Below, in pieces: positions 1 to 8,517 of a stretch of DNA of 64,000 nucleotides (the first letter of the stretch is position 1; each line of letters begins with the position of its first letter). The position numbers and the translations under genes are program-made. The notes under the pieces were generated by a model. That model saw nothing but the letters and a program-made list of their open reading frames with translations, was not told the DNA's origin and ran no database searches. The stretch comes from Pacificispira spongiicola (lineage in GTDB: Bacteria; Pseudomonadota; Alphaproteobacteria; UBA8366; Aestuariispiraceae). The stretch spans positions 434,001 through 498,000 of the forward strand of contig NZ_JABBNT010000004.1 of assembly GCF_012926505.1 (NCBI RefSeq), written 5' to 3'.

Positions 1-415
1 TCCAGGCACCGACCAGCGACAGGCGGAACAGTTGCGGATTGGGCAGGACCCAGGCCAGAACCTTGCGCAGCGCCCGGTCGAAGACGGGCCGCTTGAACCG
101 GTCGTGAATGCGTTCCCGCGCGATGTCGACCAGATGCATGTAATGCACGCCGGACGGACAGGTCGTCATGCAGCTCAGGCAGGACAGGCAGCGGTCGATA
201 TGCGTGACCAGGGATGGGGCGGGATCCTTGTCCCCCTCCAGCATATCCTTGATCTGATAGATACGCCCGCGCGGACTGTCCAATTCGTCGCCCAAGGTCA
301 CATAGGTCGGACAGGTCGCCGTACAGAACCCGCAATGCACGCATTTCCGAAGAATATCGTTTGCCGTCGCAAGATCCGGGTCTTCAAGCTGCGCCAGGGA
401 GAAGTGAGTTTGCAT
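1..415 (-). CDS. glcF: Glycolate oxidase iron-sulfur subunit GlcF (partial, N-terminal part)
   Basis: The fragment encodes the first ~138 residues of the iron-sulfur subunit that passes electrons from the flavin subunits of glycolate dehydrogenase to the quinone pool. Two ferredoxin-type 4Fe-4S motifs are visible: Cys25, 28, 31 and 35 (CVHCGFCTATCP) and Cys76, 79, 82 and 86 (CLSCLSCMTTCP). The start ATG at 415 lies 6 bases past the glcE stop, and a purine-rich ribosome-binding site overlaps the end of glcE, which suggests translational coupling. The gene continues past the left edge, so its C-terminal cysteine-rich (CCG) domains cannot be inspected. Confidence 0.95.
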   Translation of the reverse strand, partial: MQTHFSLAQLEDPDLATANDILRKCVHCGFCTATCPTYVTLGDELDSPRGRIYQIKDMLEGDKDPAPSLVTHIDRCLSCLSCMTTCPSGVHYMHLVDIARERIHDRFKRPVFDRALRKVLAWVLPNPQLFRLSLVGAW

Positions 416-420
416 GATAC

Positions 421-1638
421 CTAAACTCCCTCGCTCATCCGGCCGGGATTGAGGACGCCGTTCGGGTCGAAACTGTCTTTCAGGCGTTTCGTGATGGCCG
501 CCAGCGGGGCGGGTTGCGGGTGGAAGACGGAAATAGTGTTGCGAAGGGTATCGCCGGCGCGGATCAGGGTGGCGTGGCCGCCGACCGTGTTCACCGCGTC
601 GCGGACCGGTTCGTGTGCGCCCTGGCGCGGGGCGTCGACGGCCAGCCAGATCAGGCCGCCCGCCCAGTCCAGATAGGCTTCCACCGCTTTCAGATGGCTC
701 AGCGCGGACAGAATCGTCGGGGCGTCGGTCGGGGCGACGGAGATTTTCCAGACGACTCGGTCGTCGCTGCGGAACGGCTCCACATCGCGGATCGATTTCC
801 AGAAATTCGCGGAATTGTGGCTGTGCAGTTCTTCCGTTTCGCCCAGGGGCGACAGCAGATCGCGCAGTTTGGCGCAGCGATATTCGACGGACGGGCCGAA
901 GCCTTCGATGCGCAGGGCCGTGACCGATCCGCCCGCCTGCCGGATATGGTCGGTGTCGGATCGATCCGCGATGCTTTGCGGAATCCAGGCCGCGCCGGAC
1001 ACTTCGAACGGGCCGTTCAGACCGCTCGCCAAAGCCGCGACGGCCTGGGACGGGTCGAGGCCGAAGACCAGCACGGTGCGCGTCTTTTCCGGTGCCGGCA
1101 GGACCTTCACGGTCATCGCCGTCATCGCCGCCAAGGTACCGTAGGACCCGCACAGGACTTTGGACAGGTCATAGCCGGTGACGTTCTTCATCACCCGCCC
1201 GCCGGATTTGACCTTCTGCGCCCGTCCGGAAACGGCGTCGAAACCCAGGAAATGGTCGCGGGCCGCGCCGTCCTTGATCCGGCGGGAACCGGACAGGTTA
1301 CACGCGATCACGCCGCCGATCGTGCCAGAATTCGGTGCACCCAGCAGGCCGGATAGGTCCGGTGGGTCGAAGGCCAGTTGCTGGCGATTTTCGCGCAGCA
1401 ATGCCTCGATCTCCGCCAGCGGGGTCGCCGGACCGGCGGCAAGGACCAGTTCCTCCGGTTCGTAGAGCGAAACACCAGCAAAGGCGGTGAGGTCCAATCC
1501 CGTACGGCCCGACATCGGCCGCCCGAGACGGTGTTTCGTCTTCGCGCCGTGTACGGCCAAAGGTTTGCGTTCCGAATTCGCCCAGGCGATCAGATCGACA
1601 AGGTGATCTTCGGTATCGGGCCGATAGGTATCCGTCAT
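421..1638 (-). CDS. glcE: Glycolate oxidase FAD-binding subunit GlcE
   Basis: This is the second flavin subunit of glycolate dehydrogenase, which oxidises glycolate to glyoxylate together with GlcD and GlcF at the membrane. The 405-residue protein has a PCMH-type FAD-binding fold (about residues 25-190) with GTIGGVIACNLSGSRR and NVTGYDLSKV, and ends in the family hallmark DPNGVLNPGRM. The start at 1638 is preceded by GAGGAG at a spacing of 9, which fixes it. It lies between glcD (14-base gap upstream) and glcF, in the standard D-E-F order. Length is normal for the smaller GlcE type. Confidence 0.95.
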   Translation of the reverse strand: MTDTYRPDTEDHLVDLIAWANSERKPLAVHGAKTKHRLGRPMSGRTGLDLTAFAGVSLYEPEELVLAAGPATPLAEIEALLRENRQQLAFDPPDLSGLLGAPNSGTIGGVIACNLSGSRRIKDGAARDHFLGFDAVSGRAQKVKSGGRVMKNVTGYDLSKVLCGSYGTLAAMTAMTVKVLPAPEKTRTVLVFGLDPSQAVAALASGLNGPFEVSGAAWIPQSIADRSDTDHIRQAGGSVTALRIEGFGPSVEYRCAKLRDLLSPLGETEELHSHNSANFWKSIRDVEPFRSDDRVVWKISVAPTDAPTILSALSHLKAVEAYLDWAGGLIWLAVDAPRQGAHEPVRDAVNTVGGHATLIRAGDTLRNTISVFHPQPAPLAAITKRLKDSFDPNGVLNPGRMSEGV

Positions 1639-1652
1639 GGCGCGCCCTCCTC

Positions 1653-3140
1653 TTAGAACCGGGGAAGGTCAGGGAAGGGTATTTGCCCCTTGTGGATATG
1701 CATGCGGCCCAATTCGGCGCAGCGGTGAAGCTGCGGAAAGACCTTGCCGGGATTCAGCAGGGCATCGGGGTCGAAGACGCATTTCACGCGCTGCTGCTGT
1801 TTCAGGTCTTCTTCGGTGAACATTTCCGGCATCAGATCGCGCTTTTCGACGCCGACGCCGTGTTCGCCGGTCAATACGCCGCCGACCTCGACACAGAGTT
1901 TCAGGATATCCGCGCCGAAGTTCTCCGCCCTTTCCAATTCGCCCGGATTGTTGGCGTCATACATGATCAGCGGATGTAGATTGCCGTCCCCGGCATGAAA
2001 GACATTGGCGACGCGCAGGCCGTATCGGTTGGACATCTCCGTCATACGGGTCAGGACTTCCGGCAGGCGGTTGCGCGGGATCGTGCCGTCCATGCACAGG
2101 TAATCCGGTGACAGGCGGCCGACGGCGGGGAAGGCGGCCTTGCGTCCGGCCCAGAACAGCGCGCGTTCCTCGTCGGACGACGATTGACGCATCGACGTCG
2201 CGCCGCAGGCCTTGGCGATATCGCCGACCCGGTCGATCAGGTGGTCGACTTCCGCTTCCGGCCCGTCCAGTTCGACGATCAGCAGCGCCTCGCAATCCAT
2301 GGGATAGTCGGCATGGACGAAATCTTCGGCCGCGATGATGGCCGGTTTGTCCATCATCTCCATGCCGCCGGGGATAATCCCCGCCGCGATGGTCTTGGCC
2401 ACGCAATCGCCGCCCGCCTCGCTGGACGGAAAACCGATCAACAACGCCCGGGCCGTTTCCGGTTTCGGCAGCAGGCGCACCGTGACTTCGGTCACGACGC
2501 CCAGCAACCCTTCCGATCCGACGATCAGGCCCAACAGGTCGTAGGCCTCGGAATCCAGATGCTTGCCGCCCAGACGCACGATTTCGCCGTCGATGGTGAC
2601 CAGTTCGACGCCCAGGACGTTGTTCGTCGTCAGGCCGTATTTCAAACAGTGCACACCGCCGGAATTTTCCGCGACATTGCCGCCGATGGTACAGGCGATC
2701 TGGCTGGACGGGTCCGGCGCATAGTAGAAACCGTCGCCTTCCACCGCCTTGGTGATCGCCAGATTCGTTACACCCGGCTGCACGCGGGCGCATCGGTTGG
2801 GATAGTCGACGTCCAACACGCGATTGAATTTCGCCATGGCCAGCAACACGCCGTCGGCGAGCGGTAAGGCACCGCCGGACAGGCTGGTCCCCGCGCCGCG
2901 CGGCACGACCTTGATGCCATTGGCGTGGCAGTATTTCAGGACGGCGGCGACCTGTTCCACGGTTTCCGGCAGAACGACGACCAGCGGCATGGTGCGATAG
3001 GCGGTCAGCGCATCCGTTTCATAGGCGCGTCGCGCATCCTCATCGACGATGACATTGTCGGCCGGTACGATTCCGCGCAAGGCCTCCGCAATAGCAAGGC
3101 GGCGGTCGATCACGCCCGCGTCCGGAATCGGCATCTTCAT
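1653..3140 (-). CDS. glcD: Glycolate oxidase subunit GlcD
   Basis: This is the catalytic FAD subunit of glycolate dehydrogenase (glycolate to glyoxylate), first gene of the glcDEF operon. The 495-residue protein has an N-terminal FAD_binding_4 domain (about 55-195) with PRGAGTSLSGGA and GNVAENSGGVHCLKYG, and a C-terminal FAD-oxidase domain with HAGDGNLHPL and GEHGVGVEKRDLM. Length matches E. coli GlcD (499). An in-frame ATG two codons downstream is possible, but the first ATG has the better-placed purine-rich AAAGG upstream. A GntR-like operator lies just upstream. Confidence 0.95.
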   Translation of the reverse strand: MKMPIPDAGVIDRRLAIAEALRGIVPADNVIVDEDARRAYETDALTAYRTMPLVVVLPETVEQVAAVLKYCHANGIKVVPRGAGTSLSGGALPLADGVLLAMAKFNRVLDVDYPNRCARVQPGVTNLAITKAVEGDGFYYAPDPSSQIACTIGGNVAENSGGVHCLKYGLTTNNVLGVELVTIDGEIVRLGGKHLDSEAYDLLGLIVGSEGLLGVVTEVTVRLLPKPETARALLIGFPSSEAGGDCVAKTIAAGIIPGGMEMMDKPAIIAAEDFVHADYPMDCEALLIVELDGPEAEVDHLIDRVGDIAKACGATSMRQSSSDEERALFWAGRKAAFPAVGRLSPDYLCMDGTIPRNRLPEVLTRMTEMSNRYGLRVANVFHAGDGNLHPLIMYDANNPGELERAENFGADILKLCVEVGGVLTGEHGVGVEKRDLMPEMFTEEDLKQQQRVKCVFDPDALLNPGKVFPQLHRCAELGRMHIHKGQIPFPDLPRF

Positions 3141-3162
3141 GGGGAACAGGCCTTTCTTTTTC

Positions 3163-3172
3163 GGTTAGACCA
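3163..3172. promoter_or_regulatory. Possible FadR/GlcC-type operator upstream of glcD
   Basis: The sequence GGTTAGACCA (TGGTCTAACC on the coding strand) resembles the TNGTNNNACNA half-palindrome bound by FadR-subfamily GntR regulators, the family that includes GlcC. It sits 23-32 bases before the glcD start. It matches at most positions but not at the final A. No regulator gene is visible inside the window, so the assignment is tentative. Confidence 0.25.
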
Positions 3173-3198
3173 ACTGTTACCGGCGGGGGATGAAAGGG

Positions 3199-4110
3199 TC
3201 AATCCCGCGCCAATCCCTTATAGGCCAACCTTAAGGCGTCGCGTACCGCGCGCCAGGCCGCGCCGCGCCAGACGGGATCGCTGGGGCAGGCGGTCAGGGC
3301 GGCCGGGCGGCCGCTGGCCGTTCGTGCGAACTGGCCGCTTAGGGAATAGGTGCCGACTTCCAACATGATCTCCGTGTGACGGGTCGCGCTCAGCAAGCTG
3401 CCGAGGCCACCCGCGCAGGGTGTCGTACCGATATCGATATCCGATGTCGGCATGCTGGGCGCGAACCATTGCACGGCGCGGTCGTAGCCCGCGGATCGGT
3501 CCGGAGAACAGGGCAGGAAGGCGACTTCCCCCGACGGGCCCAGGCCGCTGCGCGGGTCGATCAGGCAGACGTCGCGCATGTCGGACAGCCAGGTATCCGC
3601 TATGGATTTCAGAACCGACCCGGGCCAGGCGGGCGGCGACATGGATGCCAGCGGCCGTTCCGCCAGCCGGTTCCAATCGAAACCCTTATCCTGCTGAAAC
3701 GCGGAAAAACGGCGTTCGGCCTCGGACAGGATGTCGTCGGACCAGACCGCTTCGCCGTCCTTCGTCGTCTCCAGATAGGGCCAGATGGGGCCGCCCGGAT
3801 TTGCCGCATGCACCAGGATCAGGGAAATATCGCGCGGCAGGTCGCGAAAGCCGCCTTCCGTCAGGACGCCCAATGCGGCGGCGCAGCCATACAGACCCGC
3901 CGGACCCGCCGCGCCGGAACACAGGACCACCGATTTGCGGGCCTCCGGCGATCCCAGCCGCGTCGTATCGCAATGAAGTGTCGTCCCGGACGGGTCGGGC
4001 AGATCGGACCGAAAGGACACGACGCGCAGACCGATCCGGTCGCAGGCGGTCAGGAACCGCTCCCGCGCCTGGGTAATCGACTCGCTGAAACAGGCAACAG
4101 TGCCGGTCAT
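3199..4110 (-). CDS. DUF2817 (M14-like) family protein with degenerate metal motif
   Basis: The 303-residue protein follows the DUF2817 layout: an FSES-x3-ARERFL segment near the N-terminus, a nucleotide-fold core with SGAAGPAGLYG (about 87-97) and VHAANPGGPIWPY (about 124). DUF2817 proteins are related to M14 zinc carboxypeptidases, and the usual motif is GTHGVEG, where His and Glu bind zinc. Here both ligands are replaced (AAGPAG), so hydrolytic activity is doubtful. There is no signal peptide. It lies downstream of nothing obvious on its strand and has no strong ribosome-binding site. Family assignment rests on overall pattern; function is unknown. Confidence 0.75.
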   Translation of the reverse strand: MTGTVACFSESITQARERFLTACDRIGLRVVSFRSDLPDPSGTTLHCDTTRLGSPEARKSVVLCSGAAGPAGLYGCAAALGVLTEGGFRDLPRDISLILVHAANPGGPIWPYLETTKDGEAVWSDDILSEAERRFSAFQQDKGFDWNRLAERPLASMSPPAWPGSVLKSIADTWLSDMRDVCLIDPRSGLGPSGEVAFLPCSPDRSAGYDRAVQWFAPSMPTSDIDIGTTPCAGGLGSLLSATRHTEIMLEVGTYSLSGQFARTASGRPAALTACPSDPVWRGAAWRAVRDALRLAYKGLARD

Positions 4111-4226
4111 CGTCTAGGGTCCCCGAAATCTGGCGGGCCACTCTAACGGGGTATCGAAATAGGGCAAGGTTGCCGCGTCATACCCCGCCCGTCATAGTGT
4201 ACGGACATAGCGAGGGAGAGTGTGTT

Positions 4227-4814
4227 ATGCGGTATCCCCCGGCAATCCGCGGCTTTGCGGCGGCGGCACTTGTATGCCTTGGCGTTCTTGCTGTTATCGG
4301 AACGCCCGTTCAGTCCCGCGCGGATCAAAACGATCCCCGTTTGGGCGAATTCTTCGAAATTCTGTTGAATGCTCCGTTGATGAGCCCACAAGCTCAGCTC
4401 GCTCAGGCGCAGATATGGACGATCTGGCTGGACGCGCCCAGCGCCAGCGGTCGTGTCTTGATGGAACAGGGCCTTGCGCAGATGCAAAGCGGCGCCATCG
4501 ATGATGCGGTTGAGACATTTGATGCTTTGATCTCACTGGAACCGAGGTTTGCCGAGGCCTGGAACAAGCGGGCCACGGTGAATTTCATGGCCGGAAACTA
4601 CGCGGATGCGATGGCGGATATCGAGGAGACGCTTTCCCTTGAACCACGCCATTTCGGGGCGCAATCCGGCAAGGGCCTTGTCCTGGACGCGATGGGGGAG
4701 AAGGAAGCCGCGCTGGAAGCCCTCGAGAAAGCGTTGAGAATTAACCCTCATATGCCGCAGATTTTGCTGTTGGTCGAAGACTTGAAAAAAAACCTTCGTG
4801 GGCAGCAGCTTTAA
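4227..4814 (+). CDS. Exported tetratricopeptide-repeat protein
   Basis: The 195-residue protein begins with a Sec signal peptide (hydrophobic stretch about 9-28, probable cleavage near Ala32) followed by a helical region and about three TPR units (residues ~72-185), each with the W/Y-G-A-P-type spacing. It is probably periplasmic and binds a protein partner. The start at 4227 was chosen over an upstream in-frame codon because GAGGGAGAG lies 7-15 bases before it and the signal peptide follows directly. It ends at a strong terminator. Small Sec-exported TPR proteins of this type are common in alphaproteobacteria and have no fixed function. Confidence 0.85.
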   Translation: MRYPPAIRGFAAAALVCLGVLAVIGTPVQSRADQNDPRLGEFFEILLNAPLMSPQAQLAQAQIWTIWLDAPSASGRVLMEQGLAQMQSGAIDDAVETFDALISLEPRFAEAWNKRATVNFMAGNYADAMADIEETLSLEPRHFGAQSGKGLVLDAMGEKEAALEALEKALRINPHMPQILLLVEDLKKNLRGQQL

Positions 4815-4821
4815 AAACGAA

Positions 4822-4855
4822 AAAAGCCGGACATCCGACGGGATGTCCGGCTTTT
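4822..4855. terminator. Bidirectional intrinsic terminator
   Basis: A perfect 15-base-pair stem (AAAAGCCGGACATCC and its complement) closes a 4-base loop, with A-tracts on one side and T-tracts on the other. It lies between the convergent TPR gene and the 3-hydroxyacyl-CoA dehydrogenase gene and can serve both. Confidence 0.9.
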
Positions 4856-4874
4856 GAAGAAATGACGTTGCGTC

Positions 4875-5972
4875 TTAGCCGCGCAGCGACCCGACTTTTG
4901 CAATGCTGGCCGGCATCGCGTGACCGTATTGCTCGGTAACCAGGGACACGATGCGCTTGGTTTCGTCCGCGCCCAGGCTGTCCATCAACTCGCACGGGGC
5001 CTTGCCGAAGCGCAGGGCGAGACCGGCACCCATGTCGATATCGGCGGGGGTGGCGACGTCTTCGTCGATTTCCTGCAATACCGGGAAGAAGGTCGCGGCG
5101 CGCAGGCGGTCGGCGATCACGGCATCCGCGTCGGCACTGCCGGCGGCATCCTCACCGATTTCGAATTCGTAATCGGTGTCGCCCTTGTCCGCCAGGGTCT
5201 TCGCCAGCGTGTAGAACGCGCCGTGCGGACCCAGGTTGCGCTGGGCGTGGAACATGATTTTCGGCTTCACCAGGTTCATGACCAGGAACGGACCGGCGGC
5301 GACGCCCAGGCAATCCTGCGCGACGCGGTCGATCTGCGCCGGGGTGCCGACGCCTTCGTCCAGCAGACGCACGGCCTCGTTGCCATAGGGGACGAAGAAA
5401 CGGTTGATGGCGAAACCGAAGCGGTCCTTGCAGGGGATCGGCTTTTTCGCCGTCGCGCGGCAGAAATCGATGCAGCGTTGATAGATCGCGTCATCGGTCT
5501 TCTCACCCTTCACGACCTCGACGATCGGGTTGATCGCCGCCGGGTTGAAGTAGTGCAGACCCAGGAAGCGGGACGGATTGTCGACCGCTTCGGCCAGATC
5601 GGACACCTGCAGCGCAGAGGTGTTGGTGGCGACCACCGTTTCCGGCTTCAGATGCGGGTTCAGGCGGGCGAACAGGTCTTCCTTGACCGACTGTTCCTCG
5701 AAAATCGCCTCGATGATCAGATCGCAGGCGCTCAGCGCCGCAAGGTCGGTGGACGTGCTGATCCGGGCGGTCGCGGCGGCCGCGTCTTCGGCGGTCATTT
5801 TGCCTTTTTCGGCGGCCCGGTCATAGAATTTCTTGGCCGCGCCCTTGCCGCGTTCGACGGCGGCGTCGGTCGTGTCGACGAGAACGACCGCGACCCCTTG
5901 TTGGCCCAGGCTGGTGGCGATGCCGGATCCCATGGTGCCCGCGCCGATGATACCCACTTTGCTGAACGTCAT
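4875..5972 (-). CDS. 3-hydroxyacyl-CoA dehydrogenase
   Basis: This is a single-function NAD-dependent L-3-hydroxyacyl-CoA (or 3-hydroxybutyryl-CoA) dehydrogenase of fatty-acid or butanoate metabolism. The 365-residue protein has the Rossmann motif GAGTMGSG (residues 10-17), the catalytic His140 in GLHYFNPA, and Glu152 in VEVVKG, followed by the C-terminal helical dimerisation domain. It is longer than the ~285-residue FadB2/PaaH type, with an extra C-terminal stretch that looks like part of a second 3HCDH helical domain. A good ribosome-binding site (AAAGGGG) precedes ATG 5972. Substrate chain length cannot be told from sequence. Confidence 0.92.
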   Translation of the reverse strand: MTFSKVGIIGAGTMGSGIATSLGQQGVAVVLVDTTDAAVERGKGAAKKFYDRAAEKGKMTAEDAAAATARISTSTDLAALSACDLIIEAIFEEQSVKEDLFARLNPHLKPETVVATNTSALQVSDLAEAVDNPSRFLGLHYFNPAAINPIVEVVKGEKTDDAIYQRCIDFCRATAKKPIPCKDRFGFAINRFFVPYGNEAVRLLDEGVGTPAQIDRVAQDCLGVAAGPFLVMNLVKPKIMFHAQRNLGPHGAFYTLAKTLADKGDTDYEFEIGEDAAGSADADAVIADRLRAATFFPVLQEIDEDVATPADIDMGAGLALRFGKAPCELMDSLGADETKRIVSLVTEQYGHAMPASIAKVGSLRG

Positions 5973-6091
5973 TTCAATCCCCTTTCCGCCATGCGGTTTT
6001 TGATGTGCGGTTTATTGATATCCGGTTATCCGATTTGCCCGACGTTCTAATGCCGCAATGCAACATTGTCGAGGGATGAGCGGCACAGCCT

Positions 6092-6514
6092 TCATCCGCC
6101 TTTCGGCCACAGGATCATCTGGGTGCAGCGGAACAGCGCGATCGGTCGGTCCGGGCGCGCTTCGGAAAAGACCTCCGCATCCCAGACCTGCGTGGTTCGG
6201 CCCTGATGTTTGGCATGGGCGTGGCAGACCAGCGTGCCTTTCAGCGCCGTGCCCAGATGGTTGGATTTCAGTTCCACCGTGGTGAAACCCTGCGCCCCGT
6301 CGGGTAGATCGGCATAGGTGCCGAAGCCGCAGCAGGTGTCGGCCAGCCCGACGATGGACGCGGCGTGCAGATAGCCGTTCGGCGCCAGATGCAGCTTTGT
6401 CACTTTCATCCGCGCGCGGGCCAAGCCGTCCCCGGCCTTGAGCATTTCGATGCCCAGATGACTGACAAGGCTGTTTTCGGACAGTTTTTTCGCGGCTTCC
6501 AGGTCGATGGCCAT
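6092..6514 (-). CDS. PaaI-type hotdog thioesterase
   Basis: The 140-residue protein is a single hotdog domain of the PaaI / acyl-CoA thioesterase group, expected to hydrolyse acyl- or aryl-CoA in the cytoplasm. The core NGYLHAASIVGLADTC (about 47-62) carries the central hotdog helix. An in-frame TTG five codons upstream would overlap the nth stop; I chose ATG 6514 because AAGGA lies 7 bases before it. It follows nth in the same direction with an 11-base gap, so the two are probably co-transcribed, though their functions are unrelated. Confidence 0.85.
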   Translation of the reverse strand: MAIDLEAAKKLSENSLVSHLGIEMLKAGDGLARARMKVTKLHLAPNGYLHAASIVGLADTCCGFGTYADLPDGAQGFTTVELKSNHLGTALKGTLVCHAHAKHQGRTTQVWDAEVFSEARPDRPIALFRCTQMILWPKGG

Positions 6515-6525
6515 GGCGGTTTCCT

Positions 6526-7164
6526 TCAAACGGCGACGGTCTTGGCTTTATAGCGGCACAGGTCGGCGACGATGCAGGACGGACAGTCCGGCTTCCGCGC
6601 CTTACAGACATACCGTCCGTGCAGGATCAGCCAATGATGGGCGTGACGCAGGAATTCCTTCGGGATTTTCTTCTCCAGCGTCAATTCGACAGCCAGGGGC
6701 GTTTTGCCGGGGGCAAGGCCGGTTCGGTTGCCGACGCGGAACAGATGCGTATCGACGGCGATCGTCGGTTCCCCGAAGGCGATGTTCAGGACGACATTGG
6801 CCGTCTTGCGCCCGACACCGGGCAGGGTTTCCAGCGCGGTGCGGTCGCGCGGCACCTCACCGCCGAAATCGCGCACCAGAATCTCCGCCGCCTTGATGAC
6901 GTTCTTCGCCTTCGAATTATACAGGCCGATGGTCTTGATATGATCCTTCAGACCCGCTTCCCCCAAGGCCAGCATTTCCTGCGGCGTGGATACGATTTGG
7001 AACAGCTTTTCCGTCGCCTTGTTGACGCCGATATCCGTCGCCTGCGCCGACAGGGCGACAGCGACCAGCAGGGTATAGGGATTGGTCCAGTTCAATTCCC
7101 CCTTCGGTTCGGGGTTCTGGGCCTGAAGGCGTGAAAAGAATTCGACGATATCGGCTTTTTTCAT
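6526..7164 (-). CDS. nth: Endonuclease III
   Basis: Nth is a bifunctional DNA glycosylase / AP lyase that removes oxidised pyrimidines in base excision repair. The helix-hairpin-helix LPGVGRKTA carries catalytic Lys120 and the HhH-GPD Asp138 (VDTHLFRV), both at the same numbers as in E. coli. The C-terminal C-x6-C-x2-C-x5-C motif binds the 4Fe-4S cluster. Length is 212 residues with the start at 7164 (MKKADI), which matches the family; an upstream in-frame extension of 19 residues has no similarity to it. Confidence 0.97.
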   Translation of the reverse strand: MKKADIVEFFSRLQAQNPEPKGELNWTNPYTLLVAVALSAQATDIGVNKATEKLFQIVSTPQEMLALGEAGLKDHIKTIGLYNSKAKNVIKAAEILVRDFGGEVPRDRTALETLPGVGRKTANVVLNIAFGEPTIAVDTHLFRVGNRTGLAPGKTPLAVELTLEKKIPKEFLRHAHHWLILHGRYVCKARKPDCPSCIVADLCRYKAKTVAV

Positions 7165-7308
7165 CGTGGGCGGGTTCTCTGATCGGATCGCTATCGGGAT
7201 CGGTTGGGCTAGCCTATCCAAGCGGTTCGGGCCGCGAAAGGCCTCTTCACGCGTTCTGCGTCTTTTTGGGGGCTTTCCTGCCGTGGCGGCTGCGTTATCT
7301 TATCGCCC

Positions 7309-7797
7309 ATGGACGACACGCAGACAGAAACGGTCTATTTCGACGCGACGCTGCGGCCGCATCGCAGCCTGGACCCGCGCGGCTTCCTGCTGGTCATGGT
7401 GGCCATTGCCGGGGGCGGGTTTACGATCGGCTTCGCCTTCTTCCTGGCGGGCGCGTGGCCAGTCGCCGGTTTCTGCGGCCTTGAAGTCCTGCTGATCTAT
7501 ATCGGGTTCAAGATGAATTTCCGGGAAGGCCGCCGCTGCGAACATCTGTTCATGACCGATGACGGGCTGAACGTGTCGAAGACTGAACCCAACGGGAAGA
7601 CCCATATCTACAAGCTGGAGCCGACCTGGTTGAGGGTCCTGATGGAAAACCCGCCGCGTCCGGGTAGCCGGTTGCTGTTGACCAGTCACGGGAAGGCGTT
7701 GGAGATCGGCTCCTTCCTGCTGCCTGACGAACGGTTGGAAGTCGCGGAAGCCCTGCGAGACGCCGTCTATCGCTACCGCACGGGTCACCCGGTTTAG
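7309..7797 (+). CDS. DUF2244 membrane protein
   Basis: The 162-residue protein matches the DUF2244 pattern: a short N-terminal beta region with LRPHRSLDPRGF, two close membrane helices (about 26-46 and 48-66), and a soluble C-terminal domain that includes a conserved EPTWLRV segment. DUF2244 proteins are inner-membrane proteins of unknown function, often encoded close to nth in alphaproteobacteria, as here where nth is divergent 144 bases upstream. No clear ribosome-binding site precedes the ATG. Confidence 0.85.
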   Translation: MDDTQTETVYFDATLRPHRSLDPRGFLLVMVAIAGGGFTIGFAFFLAGAWPVAGFCGLEVLLIYIGFKMNFREGRRCEHLFMTDDGLNVSKTEPNGKTHIYKLEPTWLRVLMENPPRPGSRLLLTSHGKALEIGSFLLPDERLEVAEALRDAVYRYRTGHPV

Positions 7798-7928
7798 CCG
7801 GAAATTTTGCGATAAATTATTTTGCATTCGAGTGATCGCCGTCACGGACAGGTGCGCGCGGGTTCCGTATAAAAAACGCGTGGCACTGAGCCGGTGGGGA
7901 TTGGCTCGTTTCGCCCTGGAGAGAACAA

Positions 7929-8132
7929 ATGATTGTCGTCGATTACGGAAACTATCGTCAGGTGCAGGCCGAATGGGCCGACGGCCTGATCCATGCTGCG
8001 GAATGGGCGCGACGGGCCAACCCGAAATGCGTGAGCCCGGATTTCGTGCGCGACTTGGACCTAGCGGCCGGGGACGCACGCGCCCGCCTTTCCAGCGCGA
8101 CCATGGAATCGGAAGTCTGGGTCGATTTGTAA
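7929..8132 (+). CDS. Small hypothetical protein
   Basis: This encodes 67 residues, mostly helical, starting MIVVDYGNYRQ, with no signal peptide or membrane segment. GGAGA lies 7 bases before the ATG and a TATAAA element occurs about 60 bases upstream, so it is probably expressed. I do not recognise the family. It converges with the DUF3572 gene, with only 3 bases between stops. Confidence 0.55.
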   Translation: MIVVDYGNYRQVQAEWADGLIHAAEWARRANPKCVSPDFVRDLDLAAGDARARLSSATMESEVWVDL

Positions 8133-8135
8133 TCC

Positions 8136-8408
8136 TTACCAGTCGGGATTGGCGCCCGGCAGGGTCGCTCTTGCCCGTGCGACGATGGCCGGATCGATCT
8201 CCGCCTCTTCCGCGAAAGCCAGCAAATCAGGCTCATACCCCAGCAGATGATCGAGAACCCCGCCCAGGAAACCCGGATCGCTGATTCGGGTTCTTAAATC
8301 GTCGGGGCCCAGCCCGGACAGCGCCATGAACCGGCCCATGCGGTCCTCGTCCTGGGCGATATAGGTCAGCGCCCGTAGCGCCAAGGTTTCGGCCTGATCC
8401 CGCTGCAT
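8136..8408 (-). CDS. DUF3572 family protein
   Basis: The 90-residue all-helical protein fits DUF3572, a small alphaproteobacterial family. Recognisable elements are ALRALTYIAQDEDRMGRF, the SGLGPDDLR turn, and FLGGVLDHLLGYEPDLLAF. The chosen start at 8408 has AGGA 9 bases upstream; a GTG eight codons earlier is also open. Function is unknown. Confidence 0.8.
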   Translation of the reverse strand: MQRDQAETLALRALTYIAQDEDRMGRFMALSGLGPDDLRTRISDPGFLGGVLDHLLGYEPDLLAFAEEAEIDPAIVARARATLPGANPDW

Positions 8409-8517
8409 TGCCGCCGTCCTTTCAGAAAACACTGCAGACCGGCCAGCGTTTGCTGGCGCGGTCCCGATGAATCAGGCGATATCACGCGAAACCGGTTTTG
8501 GAAAAGGTCCAGACGAC

